Shown: positions 7,271 through 16,448, numbered from the stretch's first letter. The stretch is DNA of 27,952 nucleotides from HGM04593 sp045630965 (GCA_045630965.1 JAZQTU010000022.1:1-27952), one strand, 5' to 3'. Translations and numbers: made by a program. The notes: generated by a model from the letters alone, not told the origin.

Positions 7271-8056
7271 ATGAAAGCAGTTACAGCAAAAAAAAGATTA
7301 GGACAGCATTTTCTCGTTGACCTCTCAATAGCTAAGGACATAGCTGACACAGTAGATATCTGCCCGGGCATGCCAGTGCTTGAGGTGGGGCCGGGTATGG
7401 GAGTACTTACCCGTTTCCTGCTTGAAAAGCAGCGTCCTGTCAAGGTTGTGGAAATCGATGAGGAATCGGTGAGCTATCTCTGCAAGAATCTCCCCGCGTT
7501 GGGCGAGGACAATATAATCCCGGACGACTTCCTTAAGATGCATCTCGACCGTCTTTTTGGCGGTGATGAGTTCATGCTTATCGGTAATTATCCTTATAAC
7601 ATATCAAGCCAGATTTTCTTCAAGATGCTCGACTATAAGGAGTACATACCCTATTGCAGTGGTATGATACAGAAAGAGGTGGGCGAGCGTCTTGCCGCTG
7701 TTCCCGGGAGCAAATCATACGGAATACTCAGTATCCTTATACAATTGTGGTACGATGTGGAATATCTCTTCACCGTTCACGAGAATGTCTTTTCTCCTCC
7801 TCCAAAGGTCAAAAGCGCCGTTGTGCTCATGAAACGCAATGGGCGAACCTCCTTGGAATGTGACGAGGAACTGTTCAAGAAGATTGTCAAAGGCACCTTT
7901 AATCAACGACGCAAGAAACTGCGTAATTCAATACAGCAGATTGTCGGTAAGGATTCAGCGCTCTTGAACGACCCAATCCTCGAAAAACGACCCGAACAGT
8001 TGTCAATAGATGATTTTATCGATTTGACAAAGAGAGTGGAAAGTGAACTGAAATAA
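7271..8056 (+). CDS. rsmA: 16S rRNA (adenine(1518)-N6/adenine(1519)-N6)-dimethyltransferase
   Basis: RsmA (KsgA) dimethylates two adjacent adenines in helix 45 of 16S rRNA during late small-subunit assembly, using S-adenosylmethionine. The 261-residue product has normal length. It opens with KKRLGQHFLVD (residues 8-17), the family N-terminal motif. SAM motif I is LEVGPGMGVLT (37-47), the acidic motif II is VEIDEE (60-65), and catalytic motif IV is NYPYN (106-110), with Tyr where many proteins have Leu or Phe. The C-terminal RNA-binding region includes VFSPPPKVKSAVV and FNQRRKKLRNSI. It is divergent from the flippase gene, and mgtE follows 22 bases after its stop, so the two probably form an operon. 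Confidence 0.97.
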   Translation: MKAVTAKKRLGQHFLVDLSIAKDIADTVDICPGMPVLEVGPGMGVLTRFLLEKQRPVKVVEIDEESVSYLCKNLPALGEDNIIPDDFLKMHLDRLFGGDEFMLIGNYPYNISSQIFFKMLDYKEYIPYCSGMIQKEVGERLAAVPGSKSYGILSILIQLWYDVEYLFTVHENVFSPPPKVKSAVVLMKRNGRTSLECDEELFKKIVKGTFNQRRKKLRNSIQQIVGKDSALLNDPILEKRPEQLSIDDFIDLTKRVESELK

Positions 8057-8078
8057 AACAAAAACAGTTTGTAAGGGA

Positions 8079-9431
8079 ATGACAAAGGAATTCATCAGTT
8101 ATATAAAGGAACTTATCGAGCGTAAGGACTCGGTGTTGCTGCATGAGAAAATCTCGAAGCTGCACCCTGCCGATATTGCAGAAATCTGTGAAGAACTCGA
8201 TGTAGAGGAGGCACGCTTCCTCTATCGTCAGCTCGATAATGAGAAAGCTGCCGACGCCCTTGTCGAAATGGACGAGGACGAACGTAACGAACTGCTTGAG
8301 GAACTTCCCTCTGAAGCTATCGCCAAACGCTTTGTCAACTACATGGATACCGACGACGCGGTTGATATTATCCGTGACCTTGACGAAGAGAAGCAGGAAG
8401 AGGTGCTTTTGCACATCAAGGATATTGAGCAGGCGGGTGATATTGTAGACTTGCTCCAATATGACGAGGATACGGCCGGTGGTCTCATGAGTACAGAAAT
8501 GGTTGTCGTGAACGAGAACTGGAGTATGCCGGAGTGTCTTAAGGAGATGCGCCGTCAGGCTGAGGAACTCGATGATATATACTATGTATATGTCGTTGAC
8601 GATGATGAGCGCCTGTGCGGTCTTTTCCCGTTGTCAAAGATGATAACAAGTCCGTCGGTGTCAAAAGTGAAGCATGTCATGAATACAAAAGTGGTGAGTG
8701 TCGATGTGGATACTCCTATCGATGAAGTGACATTGCTCATTGAAAAGTATAACCTCGTTGCAATACCTGTTGTTGACAAGATTAACCGTCTTGTCGGTCA
8801 AATTACAGTCGACGACGTCATGGATGAGGTTCGTGAACAGACAGAACACGATCAACAGTTGACTGCCGGTCTTGCGCAGGATGTCGAGACAAGCGACAGC
8901 GTATTTGTGCAGACAAAGGCGCGTCTTCCCTGGCTTATAATAGGAATGTTGGGAGGTATTGGCTCTTCATTGCTCCTGAACTGCTTTGAAACAACCTTGG
9001 GCTCACATCCCGAAATGGCTCTGTTTATTCCGCTTCTTGCCGGTATGGGTGGTAACGTCGGTACACAGTCATCGGCAATAGCCGTTCAGGGACTTGCCAA
9101 CAATTCGCTAAATTCGCAGCATATATTCAGGCATATACTCAAAGAGATGGTGGTTGCTATAATCAATGCCACTATATTGTCATTGATGGTATATGTCTAT
9201 AACTTCTTTGTATATGGCGCGTTCGACATGGTGACACTTGCTGTTCCTTTGAGTCTTTTTGTCGTAGTGCTCTTTGCCTCAAGCTTTGGAACGCTTATAC
9301 CAATGGTACTTGAACGTATTGATATAAACCCGGCTGTAGCTACGGGGCCCTTTATACAAATTATAAATGACATTAGTGGTATGACGTTCTATATGATTAT
9401 CGCTATGGCATTGACGAAACTCATGTGTTAG
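8079..9431 (+). CDS. mgtE: MgtE-type magnesium transporter
   Basis: A 450-residue Mg2+ channel or transporter of the MgtE family in the inner membrane. The N-terminal acidic helical (MgtE_N) domain spans about residues 20-125 (DTAGGLMSTEM follows at 131). A CBS pair spans about 138-255, with VYVVDDDERLCGLFPLSKM and VVDKINRLVGQITVDDVMDE. Five membrane helices follow from about 283. The selectivity region is AGMGGNVGTQSSAIAVQGLA (321-340), and the pore Asp is probably D431 in NDISGMTFYMI. The many acidic residues of the N and CBS domains fit Mg2+-dependent gating. It follows rsmA closely. No terminator is evident in the 60 bases before the next gene. No magnesium riboswitch is seen upstream, consistent with expression from the rsmA promoter. 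Confidence 0.95.
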   Translation: MTKEFISYIKELIERKDSVLLHEKISKLHPADIAEICEELDVEEARFLYRQLDNEKAADALVEMDEDERNELLEELPSEAIAKRFVNYMDTDDAVDIIRDLDEEKQEEVLLHIKDIEQAGDIVDLLQYDEDTAGGLMSTEMVVVNENWSMPECLKEMRRQAEELDDIYYVYVVDDDERLCGLFPLSKMITSPSVSKVKHVMNTKVVSVDVDTPIDEVTLLIEKYNLVAIPVVDKINRLVGQITVDDVMDEVREQTEHDQQLTAGLAQDVETSDSVFVQTKARLPWLIIGMLGGIGSSLLLNCFETTLGSHPEMALFIPLLAGMGGNVGTQSSAIAVQGLANNSLNSQHIFRHILKEMVVAIINATILSLMVYVYNFFVYGAFDMVTLAVPLSLFVVVLFASSFGTLIPMVLERIDINPAVATGPFIQIINDISGMTFYMIIAMALTKLMC

Positions 9432-9491
9432 GGACTGTAATACTGGGGATTAATTTGACAATAATGGCTTTTGCCGCTTAAAATAATTACT

Positions 9492-10457
9492 ATGAAAGAA
9501 CATTTACTTAATTTGGACTCGTTGTACATAGACCTTGGAGCCAATGAAATGTTGGTTGTAAACTTTATCCTTGCATTTGTCATGTTTGGCGTTGCTCTCG
9601 GAATTAAAGTCAGAACCTTTAAGAGTATTTTTAAGAAACCGATACCGGTTATAACTGGTTTGATTCTGCAATGGGTCATGTTGCCTGCTTTGACATGTCT
9701 GTTGGCCATTGCACTTAATCCAGTGATTACGCCAATGATTGCTATCGGTATGATTCTGGTAGCCTCATGTCCTGGTGGAAACATGTCAAACTTCCTTTCG
9801 GCATTTTCAAAAGGAAATATTGAACTTTCGGTTTCAATGACTGCTGTCACAACTCTTTTTGCTTCAATTATCACTCCTTTTAATTTCTGGTTCTGGGGCT
9901 CTCATTATTGTCGCTTTGCTTCGATAAGAAACAATATCCCTACACTTGAGATTCCGTTCGATGAGATGCTTTCACAGATAATACTTGTCTTGGGCTTCCC
10001 CATTGTTCTTGGATTGATTGTGTCTCACTATTTCCCCAATTTTGCCAAGAAATTAATCAAACCAACCTCAGTTCTGTCAATTCTACTTTTTGTAGCTATG
10101 GTTGTTGTTGCAATAACTCAGGTATTGAGCGGAGTAGAACAGCGTTGGGAGGTTTATGCAGGTATATTAAGTGCTCTTGTCATTGTTGTAATACACAATG
10201 CTGTGGCTTTGAGTGCTGGATATTATGGAGCCAAATTTGCTAAAATCCCTTCAAGAGATCGTCGTTCATTGACAATAGAGACCGGTATACAGAATTCAGG
10301 TCTGGGACTGGCGCTTATTTTCAACCCTATGATTTTCTCTCCTGAATTGTGGCGTAACAATGGAGGTATGATCATTATCACTGCATTGTGGGGTATCTGG
10401 CATATAATTTCAGGTTTGCTGGTTGCAACCAAGTTCCGTCGTACACCTTTGGAATGA
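9492..10457 (+). CDS. Bile acid:sodium symporter (BASS) family transporter
   Basis: A 321-residue membrane protein of the BASS family, Na+-coupled carriers of bile acids or other organic anions such as pantoate; the substrate is not readable from sequence. Hydrophobic segments number about nine or ten. Characteristic motifs are SCPGGNMSN (92-100), in the first unwound sodium-site region, and IETGIQNSGLGLALI (262-276), the E...QN sodium-site motif of the second repeat. The start is set at ATG 9492 (MKEHLLNLD). An upstream in-frame TTG at 9471 would add seven residues and is less likely. It is the first gene of a four-gene run: the acyltransferase begins 4 bases after its stop. The companions suggest a lipid- or envelope-related anion, which is inference. 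Confidence 0.9.
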   Translation: MKEHLLNLDSLYIDLGANEMLVVNFILAFVMFGVALGIKVRTFKSIFKKPIPVITGLILQWVMLPALTCLLAIALNPVITPMIAIGMILVASCPGGNMSNFLSAFSKGNIELSVSMTAVTTLFASIITPFNFWFWGSHYCRFASIRNNIPTLEIPFDEMLSQIILVLGFPIVLGLIVSHYFPNFAKKLIKPTSVLSILLFVAMVVVAITQVLSGVEQRWEVYAGILSALVIVVIHNAVALSAGYYGAKFAKIPSRDRRSLTIETGIQNSGLGLALIFNPMIFSPELWRNNGGMIIITALWGIWHIISGLLVATKFRRTPLE

Positions 10458-10461
10458 TATT

Positions 10462-11745
10462 ATGGCTAAAAGAAAAAAAATACAAGACTACGATTGGCGG
10501 TATAGCTTATTGAAACGTTATGTCGATTCTGTTTTCAAGTTATCGTACCGCCCCATCAAATATATTGGCAAGGAGAATATTCCAACTGACGGTGCTGTGA
10601 TATTTGCGCCTAACCATACCGGAACACTCATGGATGCTTTGGTTATTCTGGCTATGGACAGCAAGCCAAAGGCTTTTGTTGCACGTGCCGATATCTTCAA
10701 GAACCCTAAACTTGCCAAGTTGTTCCGTTTCTTCAAGATGATGCCGATAATGCGTATGCGTGACGGTTTCGATGAGGTCAAGAAGAATAACAAGATTATT
10801 GAACAGGCAACAGATGTCTTGAAGGATAAAGTTCCGTTCTGTATATTCCCCGAGGGAACTCACCAGACAAAATACTCTCTGCAGCCACTCTCAAAAGGTA
10901 TTTTCCGAATCGCATTGCAGGCAAAGGAGTTCATGCCTGATACACCGCTGTATATTGTGCCTGTAGGTATAATCTATGGCAGTTTCTGGCGTTTTCGCGC
11001 TTCGGCACGTGTGTACTTCGGCAATCCTATAAACGTTGGTGAAATCATTGCGCAGAATGAGGATAAGACTCCACAGGAACTTATGGTTGTGATGAGGGCT
11101 GCACTTACTGAACGTATGAAAGATGCATTGTTGTATATCCCTAATGATGAGAACTACGATGCTACATATGAGATATGCGCTGCAGTGTCAAGTGGAAAAT
11201 GCAAGGAAAGGCTTGCCGAAGACAAGAATACAGCGAAGCGTGTGCTTGAAATGAAGGAGAATGCTCCTGAACAGGCCGTAAAATTGTTCGCATTGGCTAA
11301 CGAGGCTTCAAAAATGCGTAAGAAGAGAGGTATAAGCCTTAAGTCTGTTGCTGTTAAGCACTCTTTTGTATCGCAGTTGTTCAGAGCATTGCTTCTGTTG
11401 GTTACATTGCCTTATACATTGGCGGCATCGTTGCTTGTGTCACCGATGCTCCTTCTCTGCAATACCATATTCAAGAAATTCAAAGACCAGGCGTTCCGTA
11501 ATTCTGTCCGCATGGTGATGAATCTTGTGCTATGGCCGTTGCTTATGATAATATATGCTATTGTGGCTTATATATGTCTGCCTTGGCAATGGGCGTTGCC
11601 TTTGACGCTTGTGATGTTACCTGCACCATATCTGGTTCACGATGCATACAAGGTTATGCGTATTCTGGTTTCTGATTCCAGACTTTGCCGTTACAAGGAG
11701 CTCAGAGCTAAATATCAGGAGATTAGAGCTATGTTGTTTAATTAA
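10462..11745 (+). CDS. PlsC-like 1-acyl-glycerol-3-phosphate acyltransferase family protein with C-terminal membrane segments
   Basis: A 427-residue protein with a lysophospholipid acyltransferase (LPLAT) domain in about residues 35-230. The catalytic motif is NHTGTLMD, with H52 and D58 at H-x5-D spacing, a variant of the usual H-x4-D that I believe also occurs in other LPLATs. The substrate motif is FPEGTHQTKYSLQPLSKG (129-146). A basic middle region (about 250-310) leads to two or three C-terminal hydrophobic stretches (LFRALLLLVTLPYTLAASLLV and LVLWPLLMIIYAIVAYICL). It probably acylates a lyso- or glycerol-lipid at the cytosolic face of the inner membrane; the acceptor is unknown. ATG 10462 is chosen over an in-frame TTG at 10423, which lies inside the symporter gene. 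It ends 10 bases before the barrel gene. Confidence 0.87.
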   Translation: MAKRKKIQDYDWRYSLLKRYVDSVFKLSYRPIKYIGKENIPTDGAVIFAPNHTGTLMDALVILAMDSKPKAFVARADIFKNPKLAKLFRFFKMMPIMRMRDGFDEVKKNNKIIEQATDVLKDKVPFCIFPEGTHQTKYSLQPLSKGIFRIALQAKEFMPDTPLYIVPVGIIYGSFWRFRASARVYFGNPINVGEIIAQNEDKTPQELMVVMRAALTERMKDALLYIPNDENYDATYEICAAVSSGKCKERLAEDKNTAKRVLEMKENAPEQAVKLFALANEASKMRKKRGISLKSVAVKHSFVSQLFRALLLLVTLPYTLAASLLVSPMLLLCNTIFKKFKDQAFRNSVRMVMNLVLWPLLMIIYAIVAYICLPWQWALPLTLVMLPAPYLVHDAYKVMRILVSDSRLCRYKELRAKYQEIRAMLFN

Positions 11746-11755
11746 ATTTGTCAGT

Positions 11756-13195
11756 ATGAAATTGAGATATATACTTTTATCACTGTTTGCTGTTTTCTTT
11801 GCAAACGGTTTTGCGCAGGAAACAGAAGTTGTTTCAGAATCTTCGAAAAAGGAGATAGTAAAGACCGGGTACAATTTAGGACCTCTTCCTGCTGTTGCAT
11901 TTGATGCAGATAAGGGCTTCCAGTTAGGTGCACTGCTGAATATCTATGACTTTGGTGACGGCTCTGAATATCCTAACACCCGTCAAAAGTGGTATTTTGA
12001 AGCTTCGTTCTTTACAAAGGGCTCACAGTTGTTCGTTGTTACATACGACAATAAGTTTCTTATACCGGGCGTACGTTGGTCATCCAATTTGACACTTACA
12101 AATGACAAAGCAGTCGATTTTTACGGCTTTAACGGTTATATGTCACACTATGATTATGAGCGTGTAGCAGAAGGTAAGGATAAGAACAGCAATTCTTATT
12201 TATACTCTCCAAAATACCGTATGAATCGTCTTGCGCTTCTGTTCAAGTCCGATTTCACAGGTAATATATGGGGTAAAAAGTTGTTCTGGGAAGCCGGTTA
12301 TCACCTTAGCTATTTCCAGCAGGGATATAACAAGCAGCAGGGTTTGAATCTTGACAAGATCAACAAGAACAAGGAGGAGAACAAAATGTTCCCTGCTGAA
12401 GAACCTACAATGTTCGACCTCTATCGTCAATGGGGTATCATTCCGGAAAACGAGGCATGGGGTGGTCTTAACAGTATCCTCCGTTTCGGTTTGCTTTATG
12501 ACACACGTGACAAGGAGGGTGCTCCATCAAAGGGTATTTGGGCTGAAGCGCATGTTACTGTTGCTCCAAAATGGCTTGGAACATCAATACCATATTACCG
12601 TTATTCGGCAACATTCCGCCACTATGTGCCTATTGTTAAGAACGACGTGCTTACATTTGCATACCGTCTGAACTATGAGGGTACATTCGGTAACAAAGCA
12701 CCATACTATGTCCTTCCTTATATTACGGCAATGGGTACACAGTACGACCGTGACGGAATGGGTGGTTACCGCACAGTGCGCGGTATGATGCGTAACAGAG
12801 TGCAGGGTCTTGACATGGCAACATACAACGTTGAGCTCCGTTGGCGTTTTGTAAACTTTGTATTGTGGAAGCAGAACATTGCATTCGGATTCAATGTCTT
12901 CAGTGACGGTACAATGGTTACACGTAATTACGATATGTCATTCAAGGCAACAAAAGATCAGCTAGGTGAAGATTATGATAAAGTGAAGAGCGAATACGAT
13001 GCTTATATGGCAAAAGGCCTATCAAAGGACCGTCCACACATCACTGTCGGAGGTGGTTTGCGCTTTATCATGAACCAGAACTTTATTGTCGCATTTGAGT
13101 ACGGATTGCCTGTAAGCAAGTTCAGTAAGGATCCAATAATCAAGAAACAGGACGGAAATGGTGCCTTCTATATAAACACAGGTTTCTTATTCTAA
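11756..13195 (+). CDS. Omp85/BamA-like outer membrane beta-barrel without POTRA domains
   Basis: A 479-residue exported protein with a signal peptide (MKLRYILLSLFAVFFANGFA, cleavage before QETEVV). The mature chain is beta-strand-rich with frequent aromatic girdle residues. LLYDTRD (247-253) and GGYRTVRG (336-343) are typical of the surface-antigen (Omp85/BamA) barrel; the latter corresponds to the VRGF-type loop-6 motif. The C-terminus ends in Phe (YINTGFLF), a beta-signal feature. There is no room for POTRA repeats before the barrel: about 25 residues separate the signal peptide from the first strand-like segment. It may be a pore or export barrel for a lipid or small solute rather than a folding machine; this is inference. 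The neighbours upstream and downstream are 10 and 16 bases away, so it is probably part of a four-gene unit. Confidence 0.8.
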   Translation: MKLRYILLSLFAVFFANGFAQETEVVSESSKKEIVKTGYNLGPLPAVAFDADKGFQLGALLNIYDFGDGSEYPNTRQKWYFEASFFTKGSQLFVVTYDNKFLIPGVRWSSNLTLTNDKAVDFYGFNGYMSHYDYERVAEGKDKNSNSYLYSPKYRMNRLALLFKSDFTGNIWGKKLFWEAGYHLSYFQQGYNKQQGLNLDKINKNKEENKMFPAEEPTMFDLYRQWGIIPENEAWGGLNSILRFGLLYDTRDKEGAPSKGIWAEAHVTVAPKWLGTSIPYYRYSATFRHYVPIVKNDVLTFAYRLNYEGTFGNKAPYYVLPYITAMGTQYDRDGMGGYRTVRGMMRNRVQGLDMATYNVELRWRFVNFVLWKQNIAFGFNVFSDGTMVTRNYDMSFKATKDQLGEDYDKVKSEYDAYMAKGLSKDRPHITVGGGLRFIMNQNFIVAFEYGLPVSKFSKDPIIKKQDGNGAFYINTGFLF

Positions 13196-13211
13196 CACTA
13201 TTATCATAGAT

Positions 13212-14441
13212 ATGAAATCAGTAAATACTTTTATAACCTTTTTTATTGCAATAATCTCTCTGTTGCTTACAGGTTGTGCAACACCTGCTACAACTCAAGT
13301 CACAGACTTTGACAAATGGGCAAAGGCTCCTGTCGGAGAGTTGCTGGAACAGCCTTTTGCCACTTTGCCACTTGATAAACAACAGTGTGTTGAGGCTTCA
13401 TATATTGTCGATTCTTTATGGATTCGTGATGTAGCAAAGCGTCTAGGAAACAAGTGGGGCAATATGACAATATCAAACGATTCGTTGCGCCTAGCCTGTG
13501 CTGTACGTACATTCGGATTGTGTCCACCCGATGGCCGTAGCCTTTATATTTCAATGCACGGAGGTGGTAATTGTCCCAAAGAGGTTAACGATGAACAATG
13601 GTATAACCAGATATATCTCTATGAGCCGGTAGAGGGTATTTATGTGGCACCACGTGCACCTTGGAATACTTCTGATCTATGGCACAAGAAAGGGCTTGAC
13701 GAGTTGTTGGAAGAATTGATACAGGCTTGTGTGGTTTTTGAGGGTGTGAATCCGAATAAAGTATATTTGCTCGGATATTCAGCCGGTGGTGACGGTGTTT
13801 GGCGTATGGCACCACGTATGGCCGACAAGTGGGCTGCCGCTTCAATGATGGCAGGACATCCCGGTGAGTCGTCACAAGTGAATCTTTATAACTTGCCATT
13901 TATGATATGGATGGGTGAACACGACCACTATTACGACCGTAATATTCTTGCAAAAGAAAAGGGTGCGGTGATGGACTCTTTGAGTGCTGCAAATCCCGGT
14001 AAATATATACATCAGACAAATATTGTTGCCGACAAGGGACATTGGATGGACAGAGTGGATACTCTGGCCCTCGGTTGGATGTCGCAATATCGTCGTAACC
14101 CTTACCCAAAGCGCCTTGTTTGGCGTCAGGAACTTGTTACACGTGAACACTTCTATTGGTTGAGTTCTCCTGCCGATGAAGTGGAGCAGGGTAAGAGTGT
14201 CATTGCGTCAATTGAAGGAAATGTAATAAACATTGAACATTGCGACTACTCTTCATTGACGATATACCTTAACGACAGACTTGTCAATCTTGATGAGAAG
14301 GTAACTGTTGTTTACAAGGGAAAGACTATCGCAAAGAAACGTTTGTGCAGAACTATCGGCAATATGCATGAAACGCTTAATAAGAGAAATGACCGCAGTT
14401 TCGCTTTCCCGGCAGTCTTGCATGTTGAATTGGGTAAATGA
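13212..14441 (+). CDS. Lipoprotein alpha/beta-hydrolase (esterase-like)
   Basis: A 409-residue lipoprotein. The signal peptide ends at lipobox LLLTGC, with the acylated Cys at residue 22. The alpha/beta-hydrolase fold shows an HGGGN oxyanion motif (116-120), a nucleophile elbow LGYSAGGDG (S190), a likely acid in GEHDHYY (D238) and a likely base in ADKGHWMD (H277). This arrangement fits serine esterases or peptidase-like hydrolases of the periplasm or outer membrane. A C-terminal extension from about residue 310 looks like a small beta domain (EGNVINIEHCDYSSLTIYLN). It starts 16 bases after the barrel gene, so its product could act on a molecule delivered by the barrel, symporter or acyltransferase; this is inference. 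The substrate is not readable. A hairpin with a T-tract follows. Confidence 0.82.
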   Translation: MKSVNTFITFFIAIISLLLTGCATPATTQVTDFDKWAKAPVGELLEQPFATLPLDKQQCVEASYIVDSLWIRDVAKRLGNKWGNMTISNDSLRLACAVRTFGLCPPDGRSLYISMHGGGNCPKEVNDEQWYNQIYLYEPVEGIYVAPRAPWNTSDLWHKKGLDELLEELIQACVVFEGVNPNKVYLLGYSAGGDGVWRMAPRMADKWAAASMMAGHPGESSQVNLYNLPFMIWMGEHDHYYDRNILAKEKGAVMDSLSAANPGKYIHQTNIVADKGHWMDRVDTLALGWMSQYRRNPYPKRLVWRQELVTREHFYWLSSPADEVEQGKSVIASIEGNVINIEHCDYSSLTIYLNDRLVNLDEKVTVVYKGKTIAKKRLCRTIGNMHETLNKRNDRSFAFPAVLHVELGK

Positions 14442-14491
14442 CAATAAACTCTATAAATTAAATCCGAATTTTAGGTTTATTAAAATAAAAG

Positions 14492-14528
14492 GCTATATTT
14501 GCATACTAATATGCGAATATAGCTTTTT
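14492..14528 (+). terminator. Terminator of the symporter-to-esterase operon
   Basis: GCTATATTTGCATA (14492-14505) pairs with TATGCGAATATAGC (14510-14523), with one G-T wobble, around the loop CTAA. A run of five T follows at 14524-14528. It lies 50 bases after the esterase stop. Confidence 0.75.
14494..14501 (+). promoter_or_regulatory. Perfect -7 box inside the terminator stem, possible promoter of the DUF349 gene
   Basis: TATATTTG is an exact TAnnTTTG match located within the left arm of the hairpin at 14492-14523, 81 bases before the DUF349 ATG. About 20 bases upstream is GGTTTA, a weak -33 candidate. Confidence 0.4.
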
Positions 14529-14582
14529 CGCTTTTGACGGAAAGGCTTTTTGTTTTTTGACAAACCATAAAATTTTTGACAG

Positions 14583-16448
14583 ATGAGCGAAAGTATCAAA
14601 TCGAATGTACAGCCCGAAGAGCTGAACATTACGAGTTCTCCTGATGAGGCTGTAAATGCCGCTGCGATTGAGTTGAATGAACTGAACGGCATTGAAGAGG
14701 AGGCTCAACAAGTGCAAACAGAAGAGGTTGACAACGAAAACGCAAGACCAGCGACACGTCAGGATGTGATAGCTCGATTGAAGGCTATTGCCGACAGCGA
14801 CGAGGCGCTTACCTGCAAGAGTGAGGTGGAGTCTTTGAAAGTCCAGTTCTATCGTTTGCGTACGGCTGAATTGGAACAGGCGCATAAGGAATTCCTTGCG
14901 CAGGGTGGTGAGGCTGACATGTTCATGCCGCAGCCCGATGAACTTGAAGAACCTTTCAAGGCTGCCATGAGTGTAATCAAGGCAAAACGTAATGAGTGGA
15001 TTGCTGCACAGGAGAAGGAAATGCAGGTGAACTATGAGTTCAAGATTGCGTTGCTTGAACAGTTGCAGGCACTTGTAGAAAAGGCTGGACAGGGTAATCC
15101 GGAGGTTGCTGAATTCAAGGCTTTACAGACACGTTGGAAAGATATCAAGAGCGTTCCGCAGGACAAGGTCGCACCATTGTGGAAACAGTATCAGCTGCTT
15201 GTTGAACAGTTCTATGATGTTCTCAAGATAAATCATGAGTTCCGTGAATATGATTTCAAGAAGAACCTTGAGATAAAGACAAAGCTATGTGAAGCAGCAG
15301 AGGCTCTTGAAAAAGAGGAGGATGTAGTAGCTGCATTCCGTCAGTTACAGCAGTTGCATAATGAATATCGTGAAACAGGTCCTGTAGCCCAGGAATTGCG
15401 CGAAGAGGTGTGGACACGTTTCAAGATGGCTTCTACAAATGTCAACCGCCGTCATCAGGAGCACTTTGAGGCCAAGAAGGAGAAAGAAAAGGAAAATCTT
15501 GACAGAAAGAATGCTATCTGTGAGGAGATTGAGAATATGGATTTCAAGGCGTTTGCCGGTTATCAGGCTTGGAACGATGCTACACAGCGTATTCTTGAAT
15601 TGCAGGCACAGTGGAAAGAAATCGGTTTTGCACCGCAGAAAATGAACCTCAAGGTGTTTGAGCGTTTCCGTGCAGCGTGTGACGAATTCTTCAAGCAGAA
15701 GAGCGAGTTCTTTAAGGAGGCGAAAAGCACATTGGCAAGTAATCTTGAACGTAAGAAAGCGCTTTGCGAACTTGCTGAACAGCTTAAGGATAGCGAAGAG
15801 TGGAAGGCTACAGCTGACAAACTGACCAAGATGCAGAAAGAGTGGAAAGAGATTGGACCTGTTGCACAAAAGTATTCAGAGGCCCTTTGGAAACGTTTCG
15901 TTGCTGCGTGTGATGCCTTCTTTGAAAGACGTAATGCCGCTACATCGTCACAGCGTAGCATAGAGCAGGAGAATCTGAAGAAAAAACGTGAGGTGATAGA
16001 GCAAATCAAGGCTATTGACAATTCTCTGCCCGGCGATGAACAGACAAAGCAACTTGCAGCACTCTCTAAGGAGTGGAATGCTATTGGCTTTGTTCCTTTC
16101 AAGGAGAAGGATAATCTTTATAAGGAATATAAACAGGCTGTAAATGCTTTGTATGAGGCTTTGCATGTGAATGCCAATGAACGCAAACTTGCCAACTTCC
16201 GTAATAATATTGCAAAGGGAGGCAACAGCCTGCAACGTGAGCGTGAGCACTTGATACGTCAGTACGAGGCTATGAAAAATGAGATTGCCACATACGAGAA
16301 CAACATCGGTTTCTTGAGCGTCTCAAACAAGAAGGGTGCAAGCCTTGTCGATGTAATGAAGCAGAAGGTTAATAAACTGAAACAGGATGCACAGGTGATT
16401 CTTGAGAAGATACATCTTGTGGAGGATGAGATAGAAAAAGGAAAGTAA
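14583..16448 (+). CDS. DUF349 repeat protein
   Basis: A 621-residue cytosolic helical protein, rich in Glu, Lys and Gln, built of five tandem DUF349 repeats. Repeat signatures with a Trp (or Tyr), Lys and Gly core are visible at RWKDIKSVP (184-192), EYRETGPVA (261-269, Tyr replaces Trp), QWKEIGFAP (343-351), EWKEIGPVA (420-428) and EWNAIGFVP (497-505). Each is followed by a helix with a pattern like LWKRFVAACDAFF. An acidic N-terminal leader of about 60 residues and a C-terminal coiled-coil-like tail flank them. The family has no firm function here, and the repeated charged helices suggest a binding or scaffold role (inference). The preceding terminator and the -7 box indicate its own transcription unit. 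Confidence 0.9.
   Translation: MSESIKSNVQPEELNITSSPDEAVNAAAIELNELNGIEEEAQQVQTEEVDNENARPATRQDVIARLKAIADSDEALTCKSEVESLKVQFYRLRTAELEQAHKEFLAQGGEADMFMPQPDELEEPFKAAMSVIKAKRNEWIAAQEKEMQVNYEFKIALLEQLQALVEKAGQGNPEVAEFKALQTRWKDIKSVPQDKVAPLWKQYQLLVEQFYDVLKINHEFREYDFKKNLEIKTKLCEAAEALEKEEDVVAAFRQLQQLHNEYRETGPVAQELREEVWTRFKMASTNVNRRHQEHFEAKKEKEKENLDRKNAICEEIENMDFKAFAGYQAWNDATQRILELQAQWKEIGFAPQKMNLKVFERFRAACDEFFKQKSEFFKEAKSTLASNLERKKALCELAEQLKDSEEWKATADKLTKMQKEWKEIGPVAQKYSEALWKRFVAACDAFFERRNAATSSQRSIEQENLKKKREVIEQIKAIDNSLPGDEQTKQLAALSKEWNAIGFVPFKEKDNLYKEYKQAVNALYEALHVNANERKLANFRNNIAKGGNSLQREREHLIRQYEAMKNEIATYENNIGFLSVSNKKGASLVDVMKQKVNKLKQDAQVILEKIHLVEDEIEKGK

Noticed and set aside
11642..11755. Upstream extension of the Omp85-like barrel gene
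   Set aside because: It would overlap the acyltransferase, and it would bury the clear signal peptide that begins at 11756.
15345..16102. Two overlapping minus-strand open frames within the DUF349 gene
   Set aside because: They are shadows of the repetitive Glu/Lys-rich coding strand, with no start context and Leu/Phe/Ser-rich composition.
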